Shown: in pieces, positions 1 to 11,587 of the stretch
How positions within the stretch are numbered: position 1 is the first letter of the stretch
Layout of the letters: every line of letters starts with the position of its first letter
From: Rhizobiaceae bacterium
GTDB taxonomy: Bacteria; Pseudomonadota; Alphaproteobacteria; Rhizobiales; Rhizobiaceae
NCBI GenBank assembly: GCA_023953905.1
Contig: JAMLJA010000014.1
Span: 1-64,000, forward strand
DNA: 64,000 nucleotides
Direction of reading: 5' to 3'
Program-made: the position numbers and the translations under genes
Notes under the pieces: generated by a model
Told to the model about the DNA's origin: nothing
Database searches by the model: none
The model's input: the letters and a program-made list of their open reading frames with translations, nothing else

Positions 1-2007
<2,007 letters not shown>

Positions 2008-2010
2008 CTG

Positions 2011-3273
2011 TCAGAGCTCCAGCCTGTCAATCATGGGTTGCGTGATCAGGCAGATTCCCTTCTCCGAAACCCGAAAGCGACGCGCATCGAGCTCCGGATC
2101 GTCGCCGACCACCAGACCTTCCGGAATACGCACACCGCTGTCGATCACGACGCGGGTCAAGCGTGCGTTGCGGCCGACCGTACAGTCTGGAAGCATGACC
2201 ACTTCATCGATCATGGAATAGGAGTTGATGCGCGCGCCGGTAAACAGCAGGCTCCTACGCAGCGATGCGCCAGACACGATGCAGTCGCCAGCGACAAGCG
2301 ACGACACGGCCATGCCCCGCCTGCCATCCTCGTCATGCACGAATTTTGCCGGTGGCTTCAGTTCCGCATAGGTCCAGATCGGCCAGTCACGATCATAGAG
2401 ATCGAGCTCCGGTGTCACGTCAGTGAGATCGATATTTGCTTCCCAATAGGCGTCGATGGTGCCGACATCTCGCCAGTAGGAGCTGGCTTCCATCGATGAT
2501 CGAACGCAGGACTTGGCGAAGCGGTGCGCCACCGCCTTGCCGCCCTTCACGATAGAGGGAATGATGTCCTTGCCGAAATCGCGGCTCGACGCCGGATCCG
2601 CCGCATCCTTGCGCAGCAGTTCCATGAGGAATTTTGTCTTGAAGACATAGATGCCCATGGAGGCGAGCGCGAATTCCGGCTTGTCCGGGATTCCTGGCGG
2701 ATCAGCCGGCTTCTCCACAAAGTCTATGATGCGATCGTTTCCATCGACATGCATGACGCCGAAGCCCGTCGCCTCCATTCGTGGAACTTCCAGACAGCCG
2801 ACGGTGACATCAGCTTCCTGATCCACATGTTGTCGCAGCATCAGTTCATAGTCCATCTTGTAGATATGGTCGCCAGCGAGGATGACCATGAATTCAGGTC
2901 CGTAGGCCTCGATGATGTCGATGTTCTGATAGACAGCGTCGGCAGTCCCCTCATACCATTGGGTTTCGGAGACGCGTTGGCTAGCCGGCAGAATGTCGAA
3001 GCTTTCGTTGCGCTCGGGCCTGTGGAAATTCCATCCGCGCTGCAGGTGACGTATCAGCGAGTGCGCCTTGTATTGGGTTGCGACCGCCAGGCGTCGGATA
3101 CCTGAGTTCAGGGCATTCGACAGTGCGAAATCTATGATGCGTGTCTTTCCGCCGAAGTGCACGGCGGGCTTGGCGCGCCGGTCGGTCAGTTCCTTGAGCC
3201 GGCTGCCGCGTCCTCCCGCAAGCACATATGCCATTGCATCACGTGCCAGCGGCTGGTTTCTCTCAATCGCCAT
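2011..3273 (-). CDS. glgC: Glucose-1-phosphate adenylyltransferase (ADP-glucose pyrophosphorylase)
   Basis: Makes ADP-glucose from ATP and glucose-1-phosphate, the committed and allosterically controlled step of glycogen synthesis. The 420-residue form starting MAIERNQ matches the family length. The nucleotidyltransferase signature [19 protein letters not shown] is near residues 19-37, the sugar-phosphate binding FVEKPADPP follows in mid-protein, and the C-terminus is a left-handed beta-helix with hexapeptide-like repeats. The ATG at 3273 is preceded by GGGAGGGG; an open frame continues upstream to 3429 but would overlap glgB and lacks a ribosome site. glgB ends 19 bases upstream and glgA begins 3 bases downstream. 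Confidence 0.96.
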   Translation of the reverse strand: MAIERNQPLARDAMAYVLAGGRGSRLKELTDRRAKPAVHFGGKTRIIDFALSNALNSGIRRLAVATQYKAHSLIRHLQRGWNFHRPERNESFDILPASQRVSETQWYEGTADAVYQNIDIIEAYGPEFMVILAGDHIYKMDYELMLRQHVDQEADVTVGCLEVPRMEATGFGVMHVDGNDRIIDFVEKPADPPGIPDKPEFALASMGIYVFKTKFLMELLRKDAADPASSRDFGKDIIPSIVKGGKAVAHRFAKSCVRSSMEASSYWRDVGTIDAYWEANIDLTDVTPELDLYDRDWPIWTYAELKPPAKFVHDEDGRRGMAVSSLVAGDCIVSGASLRRSLLFTGARINSYSMIDEVVMLPDCTVGRNARLTRVVIDSGVRIPEGLVVGDDPELDARRFRVSEKGICLITQPMIDRLEL

Positions 3274-3292
3274 GGACCCCTCCCTTTCGCTC

Positions 3293-5557
3293 CTACGAGC
3301 CGCTCTGCGCGGCGGGCACAAATTCAAGCATCGTGGTCGACAGAGGCGGCAACAGCATGGTGCCGACGATGCGTCCGCCTTCCTGCTTTGCTTCGACCCA
3401 GCCGCCATTCCCCTTGCCCGAGCCGCCATAAATCTCGGCGTCGGAATTCAACACCTCACGCCAGCGGCCTGCATTGGGCAACGGGACTTCGTAGAAGTCG
3501 CGCTGCACCGGGGTGAAGTTACAGATCACGGCCACGGGATTGCTCTCCGGCGCCTTGCGCAACCAGGCGAAGACCGAGTTCTTCTTGTCGTCGGCGATCA
3601 GCCACTCGAACCCTTCAGGCTCGCAATCGCGTGCGTGGAGGGCCGGCATTGAGCGGTAGACGCGGTTGAGATCGCTCACAAGACGGCGCATGCCATCATG
3701 CGGCTTGTGCTCAAGCACGTACCAGTCGAGGCCGCGCGCTTCGCTCCATTCGTCGCGCTGCGCAAATTCCTGCCCCATGAACAGGAGCTTCTTGCCGGGA
3801 TAGCCCCACATGAAGCCGTAATAGGCGCGAAGGTTGGCGAATTTCTGCCAGTCGTCGCCCGCCATCTTGGTCAGCAGCGTACCCTTGCCGTGGACAACCT
3901 CGTCGTGGCTCAGCGGCAGGACAAAATTCTCGCTGAATGCGTAGAGCAGGCCGAACGTGATGTCGTCGTGATGGAACTGCCTGTAGACGGGCTCACGCGC
4001 GAAATACTGCAAGGTATCGTGCATGAAGCCCATGTTCCACTTGAGACCGAAGCCCAGCCCACCCTCATGAACGGGCTGCGAGACCTTCGGCCAGGCCGTG
4101 GATTCTTCCGCGATGGTGACAATGCCCGGATGTGTGCCGTATGCGGCCTTGTTCATGCTCTGAAGGAACCGAACGGCATCGAGATTTTCGCGACCGCCAT
4201 GTTCGTTGGGCACCCACTCGCCCGCCTTCCTTGAATAATCCAGGTAGAGCATGGAGGCCACGGCATCCACGCGCAGGCCGTCGACATGATATTTCTCGGC
4301 CCAGTAGAGCGCGTTGTTGACGAGGAAGGAACTGACCTCTCGCCGGCCGAAATTATAGATCGCCGTTTGCCAGTCCGGATGAAACCCCTGACGCGGGTCG
4401 GCATGTTCGTAGAGGGCTGTGCCGTCGAAACGGGCAAGGCCGTGTGCATCCGTTGGAAAATGCGCGGGCACCCAATCCAGGATGACGCCGAGACCGACCC
4501 TGTGGGCGCCATCCACGAAACGGGCGAAGCCGTCCGGGTCACCAAACCGAGCGGAAGGCGCGAACAGGCCAGTCGTCTGATAGCCCCATGACGGATCGAA
4601 CGGATGCTCGCTGATCGGCAGAAACTCGATATGGGTGAAACCCGTGTCGATCGCATAAGGGATCAGTTCATCGGCCAGTTCGTCCCAACTCAGAAAAGAA
4701 CCGTCCTCATGGCGCCGCCACGAACCGGCATGTACCTCATAGATGGAGATCGCCTGCCGGCGCGGATCTACGGAACGCCAGTATTCCCGGTGCTCCGCGT
4801 CGCCCCATTCATGCGTCATCGGTGAGGCCACGATCGACGCGGTAGCCGGTCGCAGTTCCGACTGAAAGGCAAACGGGTCCGCCTTCAGTGGAAGGCGCGC
4901 ACCATCGGCACCGATGATTTCATATTTGTAGGTCCGACCAGCTCCAATGTCCGGGACAAAAATCTCCCAGATCCCCGTGTCGCGCCTCAGACGCATGGAA
5001 TGACGGCGACCGTCCCAATCATTGAAGTCACCAACAACCGAAACGCGCCGTGCATTTGGCGCCCAGACCGCGAAATGAACGCCTTCGGCGCCCTCATGCT
5101 CGATGAGATGCGCCCCGAGCTTGTCGAAGAGCCGCAGGTGCGACCCTTCGGCAATGAAATAATCGTCCATCGGGCCGAGCACCGGCCCGAACGCGTAGGG
5201 ATCGGCCACCCACCATTCCCCGCCTGCGTTGCTGGCAAGGTAATTCAGCGGCTGTCGCTGCGTGATCGCGACCGGGCCTTCGAAGAAGCCATCGGGATGC
5301 CGGAGGGTCAATTCCCCAACTGGTTTGCCGTCCAGCGTGAAGGCCGACACCTTTGTGGCATGAGGGATGAAGCATCGAGCCAGAAAGCGCTTTTCGACCG
5401 ATTGGACACCCAGCACCGCGAAAGGGTCTCCGTGACTGCCGTCGACGATGGCGGAAATCTCGGCGTCGCCAAGACGATTGCCCGCACCTTTGCTGCCCGC
5501 GTCGCCTGACGACTTCGTCGATGGTGATTTTCCGTCGGCAGCCTTCGTTTTCTTCAT
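3293..5557 (-). CDS. glgB: 1,4-alpha-glucan branching enzyme (GH13)
   Basis: Cuts alpha-1,4 chains and reattaches them as alpha-1,6 branches during glycogen assembly. It has about 754 residues. An N-terminal region and CBM48 precede the GH13 barrel. Catalytic residues are visible: the nucleophile in [10 protein letters not shown] (Asp431), the acid in [10 protein letters not shown] (Glu484/485) and the transition-state Asp in [11 protein letters not shown] (Asp552). The start chosen is ATG 5557 (MKKTKAADG), with GGAGGAAG upstream; an in-frame ATG at 5581 has no ribosome site. The first 30 residues are low-complexity Lys/Ser/Gly, so the exact start is uncertain. It sits between glgP and glgC. 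Confidence 0.95.
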   Translation of the reverse strand: MKKTKAADGKSPSTKSSGDAGSKGAGNRLGDAEISAIVDGSHGDPFAVLGVQSVEKRFLARCFIPHATKVSAFTLDGKPVGELTLRHPDGFFEGPVAITQRQPLNYLASNAGGEWWVADPYAFGPVLGPMDDYFIAEGSHLRLFDKLGAHLIEHEGAEGVHFAVWAPNARRVSVVGDFNDWDGRRHSMRLRRDTGIWEIFVPDIGAGRTYKYEIIGADGARLPLKADPFAFQSELRPATASIVASPMTHEWGDAEHREYWRSVDPRRQAISIYEVHAGSWRRHEDGSFLSWDELADELIPYAIDTGFTHIEFLPISEHPFDPSWGYQTTGLFAPSARFGDPDGFARFVDGAHRVGLGVILDWVPAHFPTDAHGLARFDGTALYEHADPRQGFHPDWQTAIYNFGRREVSSFLVNNALYWAEKYHVDGLRVDAVASMLYLDYSRKAGEWVPNEHGGRENLDAVRFLQSMNKAAYGTHPGIVTIAEESTAWPKVSQPVHEGGLGFGLKWNMGFMHDTLQYFAREPVYRQFHHDDITFGLLYAFSENFVLPLSHDEVVHGKGTLLTKMAGDDWQKFANLRAYYGFMWGYPGKKLLFMGQEFAQRDEWSEARGLDWYVLEHKPHDGMRRLVSDLNRVYRSMPALHARDCEPEGFEWLIADDKKNSVFAWLRKAPESNPVAVICNFTPVQRDFYEVPLPNAGRWREVLNSDAEIYGGSGKGNGGWVEAKQEGGRIVGTMLLPPLSTTMLEFVPAAQSGS

Positions 5558-5648
5558 ACTCCGGCACTTCCTCCCGACCATCGGGCTGGCATCATACAGT
5601 CGGTCGGGAGCATTTCTTCCGGTGTCGTCTGCACACTTATTGCGACAG

Positions 5649-8120
5649 TCAGTTCACCGGCACGCCCCAGATCTCCTGCGCGTATTGGCGAATGGTGCGG
5701 TCGGATGAAAACCATGCCATGCGCGCAACATTGTGGATCGCCTTTTCCGCCCACAAAGGCGTATCCCGCCACAACTCGTCTACCCGGCGCTGGGCCGCCA
5801 TGTAGGCGTCGAAATCGGCAGCGACCATAAACCAGTCATGTTCATAGAGCCCGCCGATCAGATCCCGATAGCGATCCGGATCGTCGGGTGAAAATACACC
5901 CGACGAGATGGACGAGAGCGCCTGAGACAATTCTGGCGAACCCTCGATGATCGCACGCGGATTGTAGCCATCCGAACGACGACTGGCGACTTCCTCGGCC
6001 GTCAGGCCGAAGATGACGATATTCTCGTCGCCGACCTGCTCCTTGATCTCGACATTGGCACCGTCAAGCGTGCCGATGGTCAAGGCGCCGTTCAGCGCGA
6101 ATTTCATGTTGCCCGTTCCGGACGCTTCCATTCCAGCAGTCGAAATCTGCTCCGACAGATCTGCCGCGGGCATCATGACTTCCGCTACGCTGACATTGTA
6201 ATTCGGGATGAAGGCGATCTTCAGCAATCCGCGCACAGCCGGGTCGCGGTTCACCACCTTTGCGACATCGTTGATCAGCTTGATGATCAGTTTCGCGTTC
6301 GTATAGCTGGGCGCGGCCTTTCCGCCAAAGAGCTTCACCCTTGGCAGCCAGTCCCGCTCGGGATGCGAACGTATCTGGTCATACAGCGCCACCGCTTCGA
6401 TTATGTTGAGCAGTTGGCGCTTGTACTCATGAATACGCTTGATCTGAACATCGAACAGCGCAGACGGATCGATCTTGATACCAAGCCGCTCGCCGACGAG
6501 GTTGGACAGTCTGACCTTGTTCTCGCGTTTGACGGCTGAAAACTTCTCTCGAAAGGCGGCATCACCGGCAAATTTGTCGATGTCATTGATCTTCGTGATG
6601 TCGTCCTTGAAACCGGTGCCGATCGTCTCGCCGATGAGGTTCGTCAGCCCCGGATTGCACTGCATCAGCCAGCGACGCGGGGTAATGCCGTTTGTCTTGT
6701 TGTTGATACGTTCAGGGTAGAGCCTGTGAAGGTCGGCAAAGACCGTGTCCTTCATAAGTTCCGTATGCAGGGCCGACACGCCGTTGATGGAGTGCGAGCC
6801 GACGAAGGCCAGATTGCCCATCCGGACGCGACGCTCACCGTCTTCCTGTATAAGTGATATCCGGCGGATACCGTCTTCATCGAAAGCTTGCGAAATGCGG
6901 GCTTCCAACAGCACTTCCGCATTGATTGCGTAGATGATTTGCATATGGCGCGGCAGAAGGCGTTCGATCAGGGGAACCGGCCAGCTTTCGAGTGCCTCGG
7001 GAAGCAGCGTGTGGTTGGTGTAGGCAAATGTGCGCTTGGTGATGTCCCAGGCCGTGTCGAAGTCCATGCCGTGAACGTCCAGAAGCAGACGCATCAGTTC
7101 GGGCACGGCCACCGCCGGATGGGTGTCGTTCATGTGGATCGCCGCCTTGTCTGGCAGTGACTCCAGTTCGCCATACTGGCTGATATGACGCTGCAGGATG
7201 TCCTGCAGCGAGGCCGACGAGAAGAAATATTCCTGCTTGAGCCGCAATTCACGGCCGGCCTGGTGGGAATCTGCGGGATAGAGAACGCGTGACAGAGAGT
7301 CCGCCATATTGCTTTCGGCAAGCGCACCGATGTGATCGCCCGCGTTGAAACGGTCCAGAAGGATCGGGTCGACCGGCATGCCGGACCAGAGACGCAGCGT
7401 GTTGACGCGGTTTCCGCGCCAGCCAACGACAGGTGTGTCGTAGGCCACGGCCAACACATGATCATTGGGCTTCCAGACGTGCCGTTCCAGGCGTCCGTCC
7501 TTCGACGTGACAGACTCGACCGTTCCGCCATATCCGATCTCGAACGAGCGCTCACGGCGCTCGAATTCCCAAGGATTGCCGTGATCGAGCCAGGTCTCCG
7601 GCAGCTCAACCTGCCACCCGTCGGAAATCTCCTGACGGAACATGCCGTTGACGTAGCGGATGCCATATCCGTGAGCCGGGATGTCGACCGTCGCCATGCT
7701 CTCCATGAAACAGGCCGCAAGACGCCCGAGACCGCCATTGCCGAGCGCCGCATCGGGTTCCAGCGCGGCAATCACATCAATGTCCACGTCCAAGGTCGAC
7801 AACGCCTTGCGCATGGCGTCGAGCATACCGAGGTTGGAGAAGGCATCGCGCATGAGGCGACCGATCAGAAACTCCAGCGACAGATAGTACACCCGCTTTG
7901 CGCTGTCGGTGTAGGCATCCTTCGTGGACTCGATCCAGTGCTCGATCACACGGTCACGCACTACTTTTATGGACGCGGCCAGCCAGTCATAGGGCGTGGC
8001 AACGGTCGCATCCTTGCCGACGCGATAGCGAAGACATTTGAGGATTTCGGCGGCCAGCTCTTTGGGATCGGAATCTTCAACGCTGGGTTTGGGAAGCTTG
8101 TGTGTCATCGCGCCCGTCAT
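5649..8120 (-). CDS. glgP: Glycogen/starch phosphorylase (GT35)
   Basis: Phosphorolytically releases glucose-1-phosphate from glycogen using pyridoxal phosphate. It has 823 residues, typical of the family. The PLP-binding block EASGTGNMKFALNGALTIGT is intact, with the Schiff-base lysine at about residue 673. The ATG at 8120 has GAGG five bases upstream. It is the first gene of the operon, so degradation and synthesis enzymes share a transcript; this gene order is common in Rhizobiales. The promoter should lie in the 151 bases between 8121 and 8271, where I see no convincing -35/-10 pair. Confidence 0.96.
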   Translation of the reverse strand: MTGAMTHKLPKPSVEDSDPKELAAEILKCLRYRVGKDATVATPYDWLAASIKVVRDRVIEHWIESTKDAYTDSAKRVYYLSLEFLIGRLMRDAFSNLGMLDAMRKALSTLDVDIDVIAALEPDAALGNGGLGRLAACFMESMATVDIPAHGYGIRYVNGMFRQEISDGWQVELPETWLDHGNPWEFERRERSFEIGYGGTVESVTSKDGRLERHVWKPNDHVLAVAYDTPVVGWRGNRVNTLRLWSGMPVDPILLDRFNAGDHIGALAESNMADSLSRVLYPADSHQAGRELRLKQEYFFSSASLQDILQRHISQYGELESLPDKAAIHMNDTHPAVAVPELMRLLLDVHGMDFDTAWDITKRTFAYTNHTLLPEALESWPVPLIERLLPRHMQIIYAINAEVLLEARISQAFDEDGIRRISLIQEDGERRVRMGNLAFVGSHSINGVSALHTELMKDTVFADLHRLYPERINNKTNGITPRRWLMQCNPGLTNLIGETIGTGFKDDITKINDIDKFAGDAAFREKFSAVKRENKVRLSNLVGERLGIKIDPSALFDVQIKRIHEYKRQLLNIIEAVALYDQIRSHPERDWLPRVKLFGGKAAPSYTNAKLIIKLINDVAKVVNRDPAVRGLLKIAFIPNYNVSVAEVMMPAADLSEQISTAGMEASGTGNMKFALNGALTIGTLDGANVEIKEQVGDENIVIFGLTAEEVASRRSDGYNPRAIIEGSPELSQALSSISSGVFSPDDPDRYRDLIGGLYEHDWFMVAADFDAYMAAQRRVDELWRDTPLWAEKAIHNVARMAWFSSDRTIRQYAQEIWGVPVN

Positions 8121-8271
8121 AGTTGCCTCGCGTCAGGGTAGCACGACAGCCGCAAGGGCGCCCGCGCAACAAACTCCTCCCTCGTCTTTTGTACACGATC
8201 GCCGGCCAAGCTCAATCTACCTGCGAAATTGCCCGGCCGATCGCGTTCGATTGGCGGCAGTCCGAATTGCG

Positions 8272-9054
8272 TCAGGCCGCCAATGCCTCCCGAGGCGGCT
8301 CCTTTGCGCCGGTCATGAGCGCTACTGCTTCTGACATCGATATTTCCTTGGGATCGACGATGCACAATCTGCGACCCAATCGATGGATATGAATGCGGTC
8401 GGCGACTTCGAACACGTGCGGCATGTTGTGGGAGATCAGCACGATCGGGAGGCCGCGCTTTTTCACGTCCTGAATGAGTTCGAGAACCCGGCGCGATTCC
8501 TTGACGCCCAGTGCCGCCGTCGGCTCGTCCATAATCACAACCTTGGATCCGAAGGCAGCCGCGCGGGCCACCGCCACACCCTGTCGTTGTCCGCCCGACA
8601 GGGTTTCGACTGGCTGATGAATGTTCTGGATGGTCATCAATCCCAGTTCGGACAGCTTTTTGCGCGCAGTGTCAGCCATTGCTGAACGATCCAGCTGGCG
8701 GAACCATGATCCCCGAATTCCCGGCTTTCTCATCTCCCGCCCCATGAACATGTTGTCCGCGATGGACAGGGCCGGCGAGAGCGCTAGGTTCTGGTAGACA
8801 GTTTCGATACCCGCCTCGCGCGCGGCCATCGGATTGGAGAACTGCACCTTCTTGCCGCCAAGCTTGATCTCGCCCTCGTCGGGCGTGATGGCGCCGGAAA
8901 GCACCTTGATCAGGGACGACTTGCCAGCCCCGTTGTCGCCTATCACGGCGAGAACTTCGCCGGGATAAAGATCGAAATCGGCGTGATCGAGAGCGGTGAC
9001 GCGGCCATAGCGTTTGACCAGCCCGCGCGCCGTGAGAAGAGGTTCCTGCGCCAT
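8272..9054 (-). CDS. frcA: Fructose ABC transporter ATP-binding protein
   Basis: Energises fructose import at the cytoplasmic face of the membrane. It has 260 residues and a single ABC domain: Walker A GDNGAGKS at 39-46, signature LSGGQRQ at 152-158 and Walker B VVIMDEPTAA at 172-181. One domain rather than the two of RbsA-type importers is the known FrcA architecture. The start ATG shares one base with the frcC stop (TGATG), which fixes the start despite an open frame running further upstream. The order frcB-frcC-frcA and the divergent ROK regulator match the Sinorhizobium fructose system. Fructose specificity is by homology and context; ribose or mannose are also possible substrates. Confidence 0.9.
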   Translation of the reverse strand: MAQEPLLTARGLVKRYGRVTALDHADFDLYPGEVLAVIGDNGAGKSSLIKVLSGAITPDEGEIKLGGKKVQFSNPMAAREAGIETVYQNLALSPALSIADNMFMGREMRKPGIRGSWFRQLDRSAMADTARKKLSELGLMTIQNIHQPVETLSGGQRQGVAVARAAAFGSKVVIMDEPTAALGVKESRRVLELIQDVKKRGLPIVLISHNMPHVFEVADRIHIHRLGRRLCIVDPKEISMSEAVALMTGAKEPPREALAA

Positions 9055-10124
9055 CAGCCCGCGACCTTTCTGATCCATTGATCGACTGCCACCGCGATAA
9101 TGATCAGCACGCCGATCATCATGTAGGTGTATTGGGGATCGGTGCCGAGCAGCCTCAGCGCCAGCGAAAACAATCCGACGATAAGCGCCCCGAAGATCAT
9201 GCCCAGAATCGATCCGCGCCCGCCGAACAGCGAGATGCCACCAATGACGACAGCCGTGATGGACTCGATATTGGTGAAGGCGCCTGAATTCGGCGAGATC
9301 GCGCCTACCCTTCCAATGAGGACCCACGCGCCAAACGCGCAGATGACGCCCGACAGGGTGTACACCTGCAAAAGAACGCGACTGGTGCGCACGCCGGAAA
9401 GTTCGGCCGCGTCGGGATCGTCGCCAACCGCGTAAACGTGACGGCCCCACGCCGTGTGATTGAGAACGTACCAGAGCAGAACGGCAAGCAGCACCATCGC
9501 AATGACGCCGTAGGTGAACACCGCTCCACCCGCCCTGATATCGTTGGCGAAGAACTTGAGGATCGGGGCTTCGGCGTCGATGTCCTGCGAGCGGATCGTC
9601 TCGTTAGCCGAGTAAATGAAATTGGTCGCCAGAAAGACCTGCCACGTGCCAAGCGTCACAATGAATGGCGGCAGCTTCATCTTGGAAACGAGGAGACCGT
9701 TGATACAGCCGCACAGAGCCCCGACAGCAAAGCCGCAAACAACTGAAAGCGCTGGCGGCAGACCATACCGGAAGGTGAACTGCCCCATCACCACCGAACT
9801 CAGCACCATGATTGCGCCAACGGACAGATCAATACCGGCAGTCAGGATCACGAGGGTTTGTGCAGCACCGATAATACCGGTGATCGCCACCTGCTGGAGG
9901 ATCAATGTCAGGGTGAAGGCGGAAAAAAGCTTGCCGCCCAGGACAATGCCGAAGCCAAGCAGCGAGACAATCAGCACGATCAGCGGAACTGCCGCCGGAT
10001 TCGAGTGCAGATAGTTCTGGATCTTTCGCACGACACTGTTGCCGTGTTCCTCAAACGACGCAATCGTGGTGTCGCTGGAGCTCAATGCACTTTCGACGGT
10101 TTGCCCGCCCTCAGATATGCTCAT
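9054..10124 (-). CDS. frcC: Fructose ABC transporter permease
   Basis: Membrane channel subunit of the importer. It has 356 residues, with a cytoplasmic N-terminal tail of about 45 residues (MSISEGGQTVESALSS) followed by eight to ten hydrophobic segments. It belongs to the RbsC/BPD_transp_2 family, seen in stretches such as TLVILTAGIDLSVGAIMV and ISLFGGRGSILGM. Length agrees with FrcC. ATG at 10124 has only a weak GGACAGG upstream, and 230 bases with two stable stem-loops separate it from frcB. It is translationally coupled to frcA by a one-base overlap. Confidence 0.9.
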   Translation of the reverse strand: MSISEGGQTVESALSSSDTTIASFEEHGNSVVRKIQNYLHSNPAAVPLIVLIVSLLGFGIVLGGKLFSAFTLTLILQQVAITGIIGAAQTLVILTAGIDLSVGAIMVLSSVVMGQFTFRYGLPPALSVVCGFAVGALCGCINGLLVSKMKLPPFIVTLGTWQVFLATNFIYSANETIRSQDIDAEAPILKFFANDIRAGGAVFTYGVIAMVLLAVLLWYVLNHTAWGRHVYAVGDDPDAAELSGVRTSRVLLQVYTLSGVICAFGAWVLIGRVGAISPNSGAFTNIESITAVVIGGISLFGGRGSILGMIFGALIVGLFSLALRLLGTDPQYTYMMIGVLIIIAVAVDQWIRKVAG

Positions 10125-10270
10125 CGCGCCTGTCCCGCATGTCTCGCGTGGTGACCCATGGGGCGTCCCGGGTATTCATGACCGACTGCCGACCGACATT
10201 GCCTGTGGAATGCGGACGACGTGACGGAACTGGTACGCAACATAGGCCAGTGGGGATATTCGGTACGAGG

Positions 10271-10330
10271 TGCCGCCCGCTATGGGCGGCACGGATCGTA
10301 TGACAAGGGGAAGCGGCTTGCTGCCGCTCC
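10271..10330 (-). other. Two tandem stem-loops between frcB and frcC
   Basis: Read in the direction of transcription, the frcB stop is followed by a hairpin with stem AGCGGC/GCCGCT (10312-10317 with 10323-10328, extendable by GGG/CCC across one bulge). A perfect 8-bp hairpin follows: TGCCGCCC (10271-10278), five-base loop GCTAT, GGGCGGCA (10284-10291). Neither is followed by a run of T, so they do not look like full terminators. Such intercistronic hairpins after a binding-protein gene commonly protect upstream mRNA from 3' exonucleases or cause partial termination, giving excess binding protein. That role is inference here. Confidence 0.6.
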
Positions 10331-10354
10331 CTCTCGCCAGTCAGTTGCCGGTCA

Positions 10355-11389
10355 TCAGCCCCAGCACTTTTCGAGGCCAGCCTTCGTATCGATCGACTCG
10401 ACACCTTCCGCAGGCTTGTCCGTCACCAGGCTCACGCCAGTGTCAAAGAAGTCCTTGCCGTCGGTCGCAGCGGGCTTCTCGCCGGTGTCGGCAAACTTCT
10501 TGATCGCCTCAATGCCCATCGATGCCATCAGCAGCGGATATTGCTGCGAGGTGGCACCGATAACGCCTTCAGCGACGTTCTTGACACCCGGACAACCACC
10601 ATCCACCGATACGATCAGCACATCGCCTTCCTTGCCGACAGACTTGAGCGCCTGGTAGGCGCCAGCGGCTGCTGGTTCGTTGATCGTGTGAATGACATTG
10701 ATGTTCGGATTCTGCTGCAGCAGGTTTTCCATGGCCCGCAGACCACCCTGCTCATTGCCGTCCGTATAGTCGTGGCCGGCAATGCGCGGATCGTCTTCGT
10801 CACCGATTACGTTCGGATCCTTCACGTCGATGCCGAAGCCCTGCATGAAGCCCTGGTCGCGCAGAACGTCAACGGTCGGCTGCGAGGGATTGATGTCGAG
10901 GAAGCCGATGACGGCATCCTTGGCCTTGTCGCCAAGCGTGGCGGCCGCCCACTGCCCGATAAGCATACCGGCCTTGCGATTGTCTGTCGCGAAGGTCATG
11001 TCGGCTTCCGTGATGGGTTCAAGGGGGGTGTCCAGCGCGATGACCAGAATTCCGGCAGCACGCGCCTTCTGGACCGATGGCACGATCGCCTTGGTGTCGG
11101 ACGGGGTAAGCAGAATGCCCTTGGCGCCATCTGCGATGCAGGTCTCGATTGCCGCGACCTGGCTTTCATTGTCACCGTCGATCTTACCGGCGTAGCTCTT
11201 CAGCGAAACGCCAAGTTCCTCGGCCTTGGCGGTGGCGCCCTCTTTCATCTTGACGAAGAAAGGATTGCTATCCGTCTTGGTGATCAGGCATGCGCCAATG
11301 CCGTCGGCCGACGCCGGCATTGCAAAACTGGCCAGCGCAACAGCCGTCGCGGCAAACACAGTGGATTTCAGAAGATATTTCTTGTTCAC
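10355..11389 (-). CDS. frcB: Fructose ABC transporter periplasmic binding protein
   Basis: Captures the sugar in the periplasm and delivers it to FrcC. It has 344 residues. The Sec signal peptide is obvious: MNKKYLLK, a hydrophobic core, then PASA at 25-28 as the cleavage site. The mature part is a periplasmic-binding-protein type 1 (RbsB-like) fold, with [18 protein letters not shown] at its start and repeated Asp-rich ligand loops. The start is a GTG at 11389 with GGGAGGAAAC directly upstream; the open frame continues upstream without a ribosome site. It is the promoter-proximal gene, transcribed away from the ROK regulator across a large palindrome. Confidence 0.92.
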   Translation of the reverse strand: MNKKYLLKSTVFAATAVALASFAMPASADGIGACLITKTDSNPFFVKMKEGATAKAEELGVSLKSYAGKIDGDNESQVAAIETCIADGAKGILLTPSDTKAIVPSVQKARAAGILVIALDTPLEPITEADMTFATDNRKAGMLIGQWAAATLGDKAKDAVIGFLDINPSQPTVDVLRDQGFMQGFGIDVKDPNVIGDEDDPRIAGHDYTDGNEQGGLRAMENLLQQNPNINVIHTINEPAAAGAYQALKSVGKEGDVLIVSVDGGCPGVKNVAEGVIGATSQQYPLLMASMGIEAIKKFADTGEKPAATDGKDFFDTGVSLVTDKPAEGVESIDTKAGLEKCWG

Positions 11390-11493
11390 CGTTTCCTCCC
11401 AGTGGAACCATTTAGGGTATGCCGGTTGCGCCCTCCCGCGCCGCCAGCCCGGCCGATCTCGACCCATGCTTCAGCAACAACATTCGCACGGCC

Positions 11494-11532
11494 CTGTCAA
11501 TAATTAAATCACTCTGATTTATATATTGACAG
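11494..11532. promoter_or_regulatory. 39-bp palindrome between frcB and the ROK regulator, probable operator
   Basis: The left arm CTGTCAATAATTAAATCA and right arm TGATTTATATATTGACAG match at 16 of 18 positions around a CTC centre. The inner TAAATCA-CTC-TGATTTA is perfect. Each end reads outward as TTGACAG, so a -35-like TTGACA faces each divergent gene (11526-11531 for the regulator, 11500-11495 for frcB). An AT-rich palindrome in a shared divergent promoter is what a ROK repressor would bind. Matching -10 boxes are poor, so the exact promoters are not assigned. Confidence 0.75.
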
Positions 11533-11587
11533 CTTGTTTGTCCGCGCGCATCCTGCCGCGCCCGCATACCCTAGACTGGAGGATTTC

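Noticed and set aside
8121..8365. Small minus-strand open frame between frcA and glgP
   Set aside because: It overlaps both flanking genes and no domain is visible; the GGGAGGAG near it belongs to the glgP leader region.
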